A DNA stretch of 64,000 bases. It comes from Sulfuritalea sp. (lineage in GTDB: Bacteria > Pseudomonadota > Gammaproteobacteria > Burkholderiales > Rhodocyclaceae). The DNA is taken from positions 1-64,000 of the forward strand of contig JALNZB010000019.1 in NCBI GenBank assembly GCA_023229545.1, written 5' to 3'. Within the stretch, counting starts at the first letter, position 1; the number at the start of each line of letters is the position of its first letter. The notes beneath the pieces are model-generated. The model saw only the letters and a list, made by a program, of their open reading frames with translations, was not told where the DNA came from and made no database searches. Below are positions 17,601 through 25,400 of the stretch, piece by piece. The translations under genes were made by a program, and so were the position numbers.

Positions 17601-18335
17601 TTGGTAGATGGACGCAAGGCGGTTTAAGGTCGCAGCCACGTTGGGATGGTCCGGACCGTTGGCCTTTTCATAGATCGCCAGGGCACGCCTGATGAGAGGC
17701 TCAGCCTGCGCGTACTGCGCCTGCGACTGATAGAAGGACGCAAGGCTGCTTAAGCTTGTGGCCACGCTGGGATGATCCGGACCATTGGCTTTTTCCCGGA
17801 TCGCCAGGGCACGCCTGATGAGAGGCTCAGCCTGCGCGTACTGCGCCTGCGATTGATAGACGGACGCGAGGCTGCTTAAGCTCGTGGCCACGCTGGGATG
17901 ATCCGGACCGTTGGCCTTCTCATAGATCGCCAAGGCACGCTTGAAGAGAGGCTCAGCCTGCGCGTACTGCGCCTGCGATTGGTAGACGAACGCGAGGCTG
18001 TTTAAGCTCGCAGCCACGTTCGGATGTTCAGTACCGTGCGCTCTTTCGGCACTGTCCAACGCCCGCTTACGCAAAGGTTCGGCCTCTGCGTAGCGTTGGG
18101 ACGCCTGCAATGCGCTTGCCAGCGCATTGATCGCCCTAAGAGCATCGAGGCTTGCCGGCCCCTTCCCCCGCTCCGCCTCGCTGAGGTTCGCCTGCAATTG
18201 TTCAATGCTCGGCGTCGATTGCGCTAGTGCGATCGGTGCGAACGCCACAATGGACGCGCTAACGAGAATTGCCAATATCATATTCGCGACAGTAAACTGC
18301 CTACGGTAGAGCCGGTGAAACAGGCGCATCTTCAT
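14685..18335 (-). CDS. Exported TPR-CHAT protein (caspase-like domain with 14 TPR units)
   Basis: A 1216-residue protein. Residues 18-38 form a hydrophobic signal or anchor segment ending in ALAQS, so the rest is probably periplasmic or secreted. About fourteen 42-residue kinesin-light-chain-type tetratricopeptide units span residues 60-651, with the pattern YAQAEPLxKRALAIxEKxxGPDHP. A linker region of helices follows, then a C-terminal CHAT domain (about 870-1205) with the catalytic pair His1059 (FATHG) and Cys1110 (LSACNTAAADG) and the SHWPVSS motif. CHAT is a clan CD, caspase-like peptidase fold. The gene starts 5 bases after the stop of a small secreted protein gene, suggesting translational coupling; that protein could be substrate, inhibitor or partner. 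Function is unknown. Confidence 0.9.
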   Translation of the reverse strand: MKMRLFHRLYRRQFTVANMILAILVSASIVAFAPIALAQSTPSIEQLQANLSEAERGKGPASLDALRAINALASALQASQRYAEAEPLRKRALDSAERAHGTEHPNVAASLNSLAFVYQSQAQYAQAEPLFKRALAIYEKANGPDHPSVATSLSSLASVYQSQAQYAQAEPLIRRALAIREKANGPDHPSVATSLSSLASFYQSQAQYAQAEPLIRRALAIYEKANGPDHPNVAATLNRLASIYQSQAQYAQAEPLVKRALAITEKANGPDHPHVAANLNGLAAVYQSQAKYAQAEPLVKRALAIHEKTNGPDHPNVAATINRLASIYQSQAQYAQAEPLLTRALAITEKANGPDHPNVAENLSSLASFYKSQGLYARAEPLYKRALAIREKSFGQDHAQVGGALLSLANLYGAQGRYAEVEPLYKRVLAISEKAYGPEHPNVAATLSSLAGLYRVQHQYERAEPIYKRALAIREKVFGPDHPSVGEILNNLGILYGKTEKYAQAEPALKRALAIREKVFGPDHPVVGQGLANLGRMYVNTGQYALAEPLLKRALAIREKSLGSDHPDLAFVLNGLSMLYGKQSQYAQAEPFARRALAIREKTLGANHPNVAESLNELAHIFEKQGQYSVSLSFARKATAIYRQRIVSDGTDDAAVQEASSNRAGFLRHLSLLAQNPDKEPPARIADESFQVVQLEQASGTSSAVAKMAARFATGDNALAGLVKRKQDATERLAKNEASLINASSQTPEERDPAAEQRLRNDIGGLGKDIVAIDAELTSRFPEYQELTRPEPLAASQVQAMLRPNEAMVVYAIAKDQSWLWVIRPGKAEFLSLKADQKTLAEQVKKIRSQMEANESGELVKIDVARLNDLYQSVFAPAVPHLAGVQHVMLVPAGPLQSLPFGMLVASPSKAIQSDADYRAVDWLMKHYAISVLPSVSSVRAFRQFAKSKMAQEPFIGFGDPLLTDEPGTTRALRAKKVNVAGLFRSVAPSGNGAAQMEIADVKLIKQQARLPESADEIKAMAKILKSGANSAWLQDKATETNIKKLDLSKYRMIAFATHGVMAGEIGKGMEPGLLLTPPAQGTLEDDGYLSAGEIAKLKLNADWVLLSACNTAAADGSPGAEGMSGLAKAFFYAGSRSMLVSHWPVSSEATVPLTTTMLREYETNPAQGKAEAHRKAMLALINTPNHPEYGHPLFWAPFVVVGEGGGDAKLAKTKP
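16383..18020 (-). repeat. Tandem 126-bp repeats encoding TPR units
   Basis: Thirteen consecutive 126-base units encode 42-residue TPRs. The six units at 17265-18020 are very similar at DNA level (recurrent GATGGTCCGGACCGTTGGC and TGCGCGTACTGCGCCTGCG type blocks), while the units nearer the CHAT domain have diverged. This pattern points to recent unit duplication or gene conversion at the N-terminal end. Confidence 0.85.
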
Positions 18336-18340
18336 CGATT

Positions 18341-18691
18341 CTAAAAGTCGGTTGGTGCCATCTTTTTGAGGTCAAACCGTTCCTTGTTCTTATCGTGCAC
18401 CATGACGTGCCAAGTATTCGCTTGAAGTACGTACTTAACAGTTTCCACCGACCCATCGGATTTGGCTGTTCCCTTTTCAAAGGCGAAACGCTGACACGAT
18501 GCGGCGGATATATCCCGAGTCTCGCCAGGCTGAGCCTCGAACTTTTTCCAACCGCTATTTGTGTCGATGCAGCGCATCTTGTAGTGAAGGACCCTGTCGG
18601 TTGAGTTTTTGATTGTGACCTTATCAACGGCGAATGCTGAAACCGTTGCGCCGAGCAGAGCAAACCCTAAGAACACCTGTAATAATTTCAT
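18341..18691 (-). CDS. Small secreted protein, partner candidate of TPR-CHAT
   Basis: A 116-residue protein with a clear signal peptide (KLLQVFLGFALLGATVSAFA, cleavage near residue 21) and a small beta-rich mature part of about 95 residues with two cysteines (MRCIDT and AASCQRF). I do not recognise a family. A strong ribosome binding site (GGAGG) precedes the ATG. Its stop codon is 5 bases before the TPR-CHAT start, so the two are surely co-transcribed. A role as substrate, activator or inhibitor of the CHAT protein is inference from this linkage only. Confidence 0.8.
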   Translation of the reverse strand: MKLLQVFLGFALLGATVSAFAVDKVTIKNSTDRVLHYKMRCIDTNSGWKKFEAQPGETRDISAASCQRFAFEKGTAKSDGSVETVKYVLQANTWHVMVHDKNKERFDLKKMAPTDF

Positions 18692-19147
18692 GACCTTCCC
18701 CCTCCTCTTATTATGTATATGATGAATGGCTGCAATAGTCGTTCAAACCAAACTGAAAACACTTATAGTTGATATGCACAATAGAATGGATCAGTTGTTG
18801 TGATTCGCATCGCTAATATTCCTCGGGTGGATGTTTCCCCGTTCAAGTAACACGGGGGTATACGGATACATTGCAAATTCCTATTGCATGCGAGGCTACT
18901 ATGTAGTCATGTTTGAGGCAAGGGCCGCCGTCCGCGCGTGTCGCGCGAAGCGCGGCTGGCCGGATGGCTGAATGTTGGTGAGGAGTGTTTTGGACGGGCC
19001 TATTGGCACTTTCAAAGGCGAATTGAATCCGCGTAGCCGTTGAAAGTCGGCGCCGACGGTACGGCGATTGTCGTTCATGCCGCACCCCGCTTGCGAAGAC
19101 AATGCGGCAAAATCCGACTTTGTGCCCATCGATGGCGAAAGCGCCCC
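18692..19147. other. Intergenic region upstream of the TPR-CHAT operon and gabD
   Basis: No convincing gene. The left 150 bases are more AT-rich than the surroundings and should hold the promoter of the small secreted protein gene. Around 18920-18950 there is a GC-rich imperfect stem (CCGCGC with GCGCGG). The right part contains 64-bp repeat copy B, ending 39 bases before the gabD ATG. Open frames on either strand here are fragments overlapping gabD. Confidence 0.6.
19045..19108 (+). repeat. 64-bp long-form repeat, copy B (right side of TPR-CHAT cassette)
   Basis: Same orientation and 62 of 64 bases identical to 13786-13849; the two differences are adjacent to the loop (TTGCCAGGAC versus TTGCGAAGAC). 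Palindrome GTCGGCGCCGAC is at 19046-19057 and the GCCGCA/TGCGGC stem at 19079-19084 and 19103-19108. It lies in the 5' region of gabD. Confidence 0.9.
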
Positions 19148-20590
19148 ATGAAGAACCCGGAACTCCTGCGCAATACCTGCCTGATCGATGGCGAGTGGCT
19201 GGTGGCCACCGGCGCCAGCATTGATGTGCGCAACCCGGCCACGGGTGATCTGGTCGGATCCGTCCCCGATTTCGGCGCGGTCGAAACCCGGCGCGCAATC
19301 GATGCGGCAGAAGCGGCGTTTCATCCCTGGCGGACGAAGACCGCCGCCGCGCGGGCAAAAATTCTGCGGCGCTGGTTTGATCTGGTGATGGAAAACCAGG
19401 AAGACTTGGCGCGCTTGATGACGCTGGAGCAGGGCAAGCCGCTGGCCGAAGCGCGCGGCGAGATTGCCTATGGCGCGGCCTTCATCGAATGGTTCGCCGA
19501 GGAGGCGCGGCGCGTCTACGGCGACGTGATTCCCTCGCCGCTGGCGGATCGCCGCATGATCGTCCTGAAGCAGCCGGTCGGCGTCTGCGCCGCCATCACG
19601 CCGTGGAATTTCCCGTCGGCGATGATCGCGCGCAAGGCCGCTCCGGCGCTGGCCGCCGGTTGCACCATGGTGGTCAAGCCGGCCGAGCAGACGCCGCTGT
19701 CGGCCCTCGCCCTGGCCTGGCTGGCGCAGCAGGCGGGCGTGCCGCCGGGTGTGCTCAACGTGGTGACCGGCGAACCTTGCGCCATCGGCGGCGAACTCAC
19801 GTCCAATCCCAAGGTGCGCAAGCTGTCCTTTACCGGCTCCACCGAAGTCGGGCGCTTGCTGATGGGCCAATGCGCGCCGACGCTGAAGAAGCTCTCGCTG
19901 GAACTCGGCGGCAATGCGCCCTTCATCGTCTTCGACGACGCCGATCTCGACGCCGCAGTGGCCGGGGCGATGGCCTCCAAGTATCGCAACAGCGGGCAGA
20001 CCTGCGTCTGTAGCAACCGTTTCCTGGTGCACGAGAAAGTCCATGATGCCTTTGCGCAGAAGTTGGCCGCCGCGGTGGGCAAGCTCAAGGTCGGCAACGG
20101 GCTGGACGACGGCGTTACGCAAGGCCCGTTGATCGATGGCGCGGCGCTGGCCAAGGTCGAGGAACTGCTGGCCGATGCCGTGGCGCAGGGCGCTCGCGTC
20201 CTGTGCGGCGGCAAGCGCCACGCCCGTGGCGGCACCTTTTATGAGCCGACCGTGCTGGCCGGCGCGACGCCGGCCATGCGTCTGGCGCGTGAGGAAATCT
20301 TCGGGCCGGTGGCGCCGATTTTCAGCTTCCGCGATGAAGCCGATGCGATCCGCATGGCCAACGATACCGAGTTCGGCCTGGCCGCCTATTTCTACAGCCG
20401 CGATATCGCCCGCGCCTGGCGCGTCGGCGAGGCGCTGGACTACGGCATGGTCGGCGTCAATTCCGGGCTGATATCCAGCGAGGTAGCGCCGTTCGGCGGC
20501 GTCAAGCAATCGGGGTTGGGGCGCGAAGGCTCGAAATACGGCATCGACGAATATCTGGAAATTAAGTATCTGGCGATGGCCGGCCTGTGA
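19148..20590 (+). CDS. gabD: Succinate-semialdehyde dehydrogenase (NAD(P)+)
   Basis: A 480-residue aldehyde dehydrogenase oxidising succinate semialdehyde to succinate. Motifs: TPWNFPSAMIARK, KPAEQTPLSALA, FTGSTEVGR, LELGGNAPFIVFDDAD, and catalytic Cys286 in NSGQTCVC. The double cysteine spacing (TCVC) and PFGGVKQSGLGREG tail are typical of GabD. The ATG at 19148 gives the expected N-terminus MKNPELLRNTCLIDGEW; the frame upstream is open only through the 64-bp repeat. A LysE-family exporter follows. Confidence 0.92.
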   Translation: MKNPELLRNTCLIDGEWLVATGASIDVRNPATGDLVGSVPDFGAVETRRAIDAAEAAFHPWRTKTAAARAKILRRWFDLVMENQEDLARLMTLEQGKPLAEARGEIAYGAAFIEWFAEEARRVYGDVIPSPLADRRMIVLKQPVGVCAAITPWNFPSAMIARKAAPALAAGCTMVVKPAEQTPLSALALAWLAQQAGVPPGVLNVVTGEPCAIGGELTSNPKVRKLSFTGSTEVGRLLMGQCAPTLKKLSLELGGNAPFIVFDDADLDAAVAGAMASKYRNSGQTCVCSNRFLVHEKVHDAFAQKLAAAVGKLKVGNGLDDGVTQGPLIDGAALAKVEELLADAVAQGARVLCGGKRHARGGTFYEPTVLAGATPAMRLAREEIFGPVAPIFSFRDEADAIRMANDTEFGLAAYFYSRDIARAWRVGEALDYGMVGVNSGLISSEVAPFGGVKQSGLGREGSKYGIDEYLEIKYLAMAGL

Positions 20591-20629
20591 TTGTTTCCGC
20601 TTTTTGCGTCAATCGGTAACTCACCCGGC

Positions 20630-21262
20630 ATGATCCCGACAGAGGTTCTGCTGGCCTTTCTTGCTGCTTCGGCGTTAATCACCATCGCGCCCGGCCCCGA
20701 CAACCTGATGGTGCTGTCCGTCGGCATCAGTCGCGGTCGTTGCGCCGGCATCGGCTTTGGCCTTGGTTGCGCCCTGGGCTGCTTTACCCATACGCTGTGG
20801 GCGACGCTGGGCATCGGCGCCGTGGTGCTGGCGTCGGCGACCACATTCATGACGCTGAAAATGGCGGGCGCCGCCTATCTGGTCTATCTAGGCGTCACGA
20901 CATGGCGTTATGCCGGAAAGATGGCGCCGATAAATCTCGACCAGGGCGGGGGCGAACCGATCGGCGCGCATGTCCGTCGCGGTTTTATCGCCAATGTAAT
21001 CAACCCCAAGGTGGCCTTGTTCTTCATCGCCTTCCTGCCGCAATTCGTCGATCAGTCGCGGAACGCGGTGTGGCCGCAGATGCTGGTGCTGGGCGGGCTT
21101 TTTGCGGCGCAGACAGTGCTGATATTCGGCGGTATCGGCTGGTTCGCCGGCAACATCGGCGCTCGCTTGCGGCGGCAGCCAATGCTTGCCGTCTGGCTTG
21201 AACGCTGTGCCGGGACGATTTTCATCGGCCTCGCCCTGCATTTGGCTACTGCCGGACGATAA
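20630..21262 (+). CDS. LysE/RhtB family amino acid exporter
   Basis: A 210-residue inner membrane protein with six hydrophobic segments. ITIAPGPDNLMVLS near the N-terminus is the family signature, and GFIANVINPKVALFFIAFLPQFV is the second conserved loop and helix. The ATG at 20630 begins MIPTEVLLAFLAASALI, which places the signature correctly; a TTG at 20591 is less likely. It probably exports an amino acid or a derivative. Substrate is unknown. It follows gabD by 39 bases. Confidence 0.9.
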   Translation: MIPTEVLLAFLAASALITIAPGPDNLMVLSVGISRGRCAGIGFGLGCALGCFTHTLWATLGIGAVVLASATTFMTLKMAGAAYLVYLGVTTWRYAGKMAPINLDQGGGEPIGAHVRRGFIANVINPKVALFFIAFLPQFVDQSRNAVWPQMLVLGGLFAAQTVLIFGGIGWFAGNIGARLRRQPMLAVWLERCAGTIFIGLALHLATAGR

Positions 21263-21367
21263 GCAGCGAAGCCAGCGGTCTGTCTTGTCCGCACGCTACC
21301 CTGAAATACTCCCGATCGGTGCTGCACCGCGATGTATGATCGCCATTGATAAGGAGACCCTGATTTC

Positions 21368-22453
21368 GTGGCTGCAACGACCATACTCATCGTCGACGAC
21401 GAGCCGACCAACCTGTATCTTCTCACCAGTCTGCTGCGACCTGAATACCTGGTGCGCGCCGTCAACTCGGGAGAAAGCGCCCTGCGCGCGGCGGTGAGCG
21501 AGCCACGACCGGATCTGGTGCTGCTCGACGTGATGATGCCCGCGATGGATGGCTATGCGGTGCTGGCCCGGTTGCGCGAGAACCCGGCCACGCGCGACAT
21601 TCCGGTCATATTCATCACCGCGCAGGCCGAGGCGGCGGACGAGGAGCGCGGCCTGGGTCTCGGTGCCGCCGATTACATCACCAAGCCGATCAAGCCTGCC
21701 GTGGTGCTGGCACGGGTACGCACCCAGCTCGAAGCCAAGCAGGCGCGCGACTGGAGCAAGGACCGCAACGCCTTCCTCGAAGCCGAAGTCGCATGGCGCA
21801 TGGCCGACAACGACAACACCCAGACCGTCGCCATCCGGGCGCTGGCACGCCTGGCCGAGACACGCGATCCGGAAACTGGCAATCACATCAACCGCACGCA
21901 GAATTATGTCCATGTCCTGGCCTTGCGGCTGCGCGAGCATCCGCGTTTTTCGGCTTTCCTCAGTCCGCGCAACATCGCGCTGCTGACGAAGTCGGCGCCG
22001 CTGCACGACATTGGCAAGGTCGGCATACCCGACAGCATCCTGCGCAAGGCCGGCCCGCTTACGGCGGCGGAGTGGGAGATCATGAAGACCCATTCCAGTC
22101 TCGGTTCCGACGCCATCGAGCAGGCCGAGGCCGATGCCGACAAGCCGCTGGCTTTTCTCATCCTGGCCAAGGAGATTGCGCACTGGCATCACGAAAAGTG
22201 GGATGGCAGCGGCTATCCCGACGGACTGGCTGGCGAGTCGATACCCATCGCGGCGCGGCTGATGGCTCTCGCCGATGTGTTCGACGCGCTGATTTCGGCG
22301 CGGGTGTACAAGTCGGCGATGTCCCATGCCGAGGCCCGCGACATCATCGCCGAGGAGCGCGGCAAGCATTTCGATCCCGACGTGTGCGACGCCTTCCTTG
22401 CCGGCTTCGATGAGTTTGTCGCCATCGCCGAGAAGTATCGGGAAGAGGTTTGA
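21368..22453 (+). CDS. Two-component response regulator with HD-GYP c-di-GMP phosphodiesterase domain
   Basis: A 361-residue protein. Residues 5-120 form a receiver domain (VDDEPTN, phospho-acceptor in LVLLDVMMPAMDGY, KPI lysine). Residues about 155-350 form an HD-GYP domain with HDIGKVGIPDSIL and HHEKWDGSGYPDGL, both catalytic signatures intact, so it should hydrolyse cyclic di-GMP. It starts with GTG preceded by AAGGAG. The hybrid kinase gene follows about 40 bases later and is the likely phosphodonor. Confidence 0.93.
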   Translation: MAATTILIVDDEPTNLYLLTSLLRPEYLVRAVNSGESALRAAVSEPRPDLVLLDVMMPAMDGYAVLARLRENPATRDIPVIFITAQAEAADEERGLGLGAADYITKPIKPAVVLARVRTQLEAKQARDWSKDRNAFLEAEVAWRMADNDNTQTVAIRALARLAETRDPETGNHINRTQNYVHVLALRLREHPRFSAFLSPRNIALLTKSAPLHDIGKVGIPDSILRKAGPLTAAEWEIMKTHSSLGSDAIEQAEADADKPLAFLILAKEIAHWHHEKWDGSGYPDGLAGESIPIAARLMALADVFDALISARVYKSAMSHAEARDIIAEERGKHFDPDVCDAFLAGFDEFVAIAEKYREEV

Positions 22454-22494
22454 GGCGCGATGACAGTTCGATCCTGCACCCGAGAGCTTCGACC

Positions 22495-25400
22495 ATGAGC
22501 GATGCCACCTCCGCCGTCGAAGGCCGCGTACCGAAAAGGGTGTTGCGGGTGGTGCTGCTCTATGCCGTCTTCGCCGGGCTCTGGATTGTGCTCTCCGACC
22601 AGGCGGTCGCCTGGCTGTTCAGCGATCCGGCGCGGATTCTTCTGGCCAGCACGATAAAGGGCGGACTGTTTGTCGCCGTCACATCGCTGTTGCTCTTCGC
22701 CTTGATACGACGCCTGCTCGACCAGACCCTGAGCGTGTCCCGGCGCGAACTGGACGCGCAGACGGAAAAAGTGCGCGCCCTGCAACTGCTCGATGCCATT
22801 GCCGAAAGTTCCACCGACGCGATTTTTGCCAAGGACATCGATGACCACTTCATCTTCTTCAGCCGGGGCTCGGAGTTGCTCGTCGGCAAGCGTGCCGAGG
22901 AGGTTCTCGGGCGCGACGAAATGGCCGTGTTCCCGCCTGAGGTCGCCCGACAACTGATCGCCGACAACCGCCGGGTCATGGCGGAAAACCGCATCATCGT
23001 CTTCGAGGATGACGTCGTCACGGCGGAAGGGCGGCGCATTTTCCTGGCCACCAAGGGGCCGCTGCGCGACGCCGCCGGCAAGGTCATGGGCATGTTCGGC
23101 ATTGCCCGCGACATCAGCGATTTCAAGCGAGCGGAGATGACGCTGCGCGACAGCGAAGCGCGCTACCGGGCGGTGACCGAGACCGCCCGCAACGCCATTA
23201 TCACCATCGACAGCGCCGGCGTCATCGTGAACTCGAACCCGGCGTGCGAGCGGCTGTTTGCTTACCCGGAAGCCGAACTTACCGGGCAGCCTCTGACCCT
23301 GTTGATACCGCCGCGATTCCAGCGGCGGCATCAGGAAGGTTTCGAGAAGCGACTTGCGGATGGCGCTCCGTGTCTCGGCGGCAATGCCATCGAACTGTCC
23401 GGATTGCGCAAGGACGGCAGCGAGTTTCCGCTGGAACTCTCGGTGGCGCAGTGGACCACCGACAAGGGCCGGTTTTTCACCGGCATCATGGTCGACATCA
23501 CCGAGCGGAAGAATAGTGAAGCAAGCCTGGTCCTTGGTAGCCGGCGCGCCGAAGTCCTGCTCGCGCTGCCGGGCGCCGCCGAGAACATGGACGAGCGTGA
23601 ATTCATGCAATACGGCATGGAACAGGCCGAACAACTCACCGGTAGCCGCATCGCCTTCATCCATTTCGTCTACGAGGACCAGCAAACCATCGAACTGGTG
23701 ACCTGGTCGCGTGCCACCCTGGAGGACTATTGCCAGGCCGTGGTTGAAAGCCACTACCCGATCAGCGAGGCCGGCATCTGGGCCGACGCCCTGCGCAATA
23801 GGGCGCCGGTGGTGTTCAACGACTACTCCAGCGCACCCGGCAAGCACGGTCTGCCCGAGGGCCACGCCCATCTGGCGCGCCTGATCAGCGTACCGGTGAT
23901 CGAAGGCGGTTTGGTGCGCATGATGGCCGGCGTTGGCAACAAACCCGAGCCTTACACCGATCTCGACGTGGAGACGGTGCAGCTGCTTGCCAGCGCCATC
24001 TGGCGCATCGTGAACCAGCGCCGGACGGACAAAGCCCTGCGCGAGAGCGAGCTGTCGCTCAGGGAATCGCAGAACATCGCGGACCTGGGCAGTTATGTGC
24101 TGGATGTCGCCAGCGGGCGGTGGCAAAGTTCGGCGGTGTTCGACCGGGTATTCGGCATTGACCCGGCCTATGAACGCTCGGTGGCGGGATGGGCGGCTCT
24201 GATCCATCCTGCTGACCGTGCCATGATGCTGGACTATTTCAGAAACGAGGTGCTTGGCCTGGGCCATGAGTTTGACAAGGTGTACCGCGTGGTCCGCCAT
24301 GAAGACGGAGCCGAACGCTGGGTACACGGCTTGGGCAAACTGCAATTCGATGCGCAAGGGCGCCCGGTGAATATGCACGGCACGATCCAGGACATCACCG
24401 AGCAGAAAAATGCCGAGGCAAGAATTGAGCGCCTGGCCCAACTCTATGCCGCCTTGAGCCGCTGCAACCAGGCTATTGTTCATTGCATCGGCGAAGAAGA
24501 GTTGTTCCCCAGAATATGCAGCGCTGCGGTGACCATGGGCGGGATGCGAATGGCATGGGTGGGAATGGTGGCTGCGGAACGCCGGCAGGTCATGCCGGTG
24601 GCCTCGTTTGGCGACGATCAGGGCTATCTGACAGACATCCGGATCTCGGACGATGCCACGGATCCTTTCGGCCAGAGTCCCGTCAGTGCAGCAATTCGCG
24701 AAGGCCAGCCGGTCTGGTGCGACGATTTTGCCAACGATCCGCGCACCGCACCGTGGCATGAACGTGCTGCACGCGCCGGCTTGGCTTCCTCGGTGGCGCT
24801 ACCGCTACGGCGCAACGGGGCAATCGTCGGCGCTTTCACCGTCTACGCCAGCGAGGTCAACGCCTTTGACGCGGACACACGCAAACTGCTGATTGAAATG
24901 GCCACGGATATCAGTTTTGCGCTGGATAACTTTGCCCGCGAGGCCGCGCGCAGAACGTCCGAAATTCAACTACGCAAATTTTTCCTGGCCGTGGAACAAA
25001 GTCCGGAGAGCATCGTCATCACCAACCTCGACGCCGAGATCGAGTATGTGAACGAGGCCTTTGTTGAGACCACCGGCTACAGCCGCGAGGAGGTGATCGG
25101 GAAGAACCCGCGCCTCCTGCACTCGGGCAAGACCCCACCGGAAACCTACTTCGCCCTGTGGGATGCGCTGAGTCAGGGCCAGCCATGGAAGGGCGAGTTC
25201 CATAACAAGCGCAAGGACGGCGGCGAATATGTCGAGTTCGCCATCATCACGCCGCTGTACCAGGCCGACGGCTCGATAGGACACTATGTCGCGGTGAAGG
25301 AGGACATCACCGAGAAGAAGCGCATCGGCCTCGAACTGGACGCGCATCGACATCATCTCGAAGCGCTGGTGGCGACGCGCACGGCGGAACTGGTTACGGC

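Noticed and set aside
16383..18020. Regular repeats suggestive of CRISPR
   Set aside because: The unit is 126 bp, continuous, without spacers, and encodes 42-residue TPRs in frame.
18899..20509. 536-codon open frame on the minus strand reaching over the 64-bp repeat
   Set aside because: It is opposite gabD, which is certain; the part over the repeat merely shows that the repeat is open in that frame.
22213..24759. 848-codon open frame on the minus strand
   Set aside because: It lies opposite the hybrid kinase and the HD-GYP gene, both of which have intact domains and motifs; the translation has no recognisable features.
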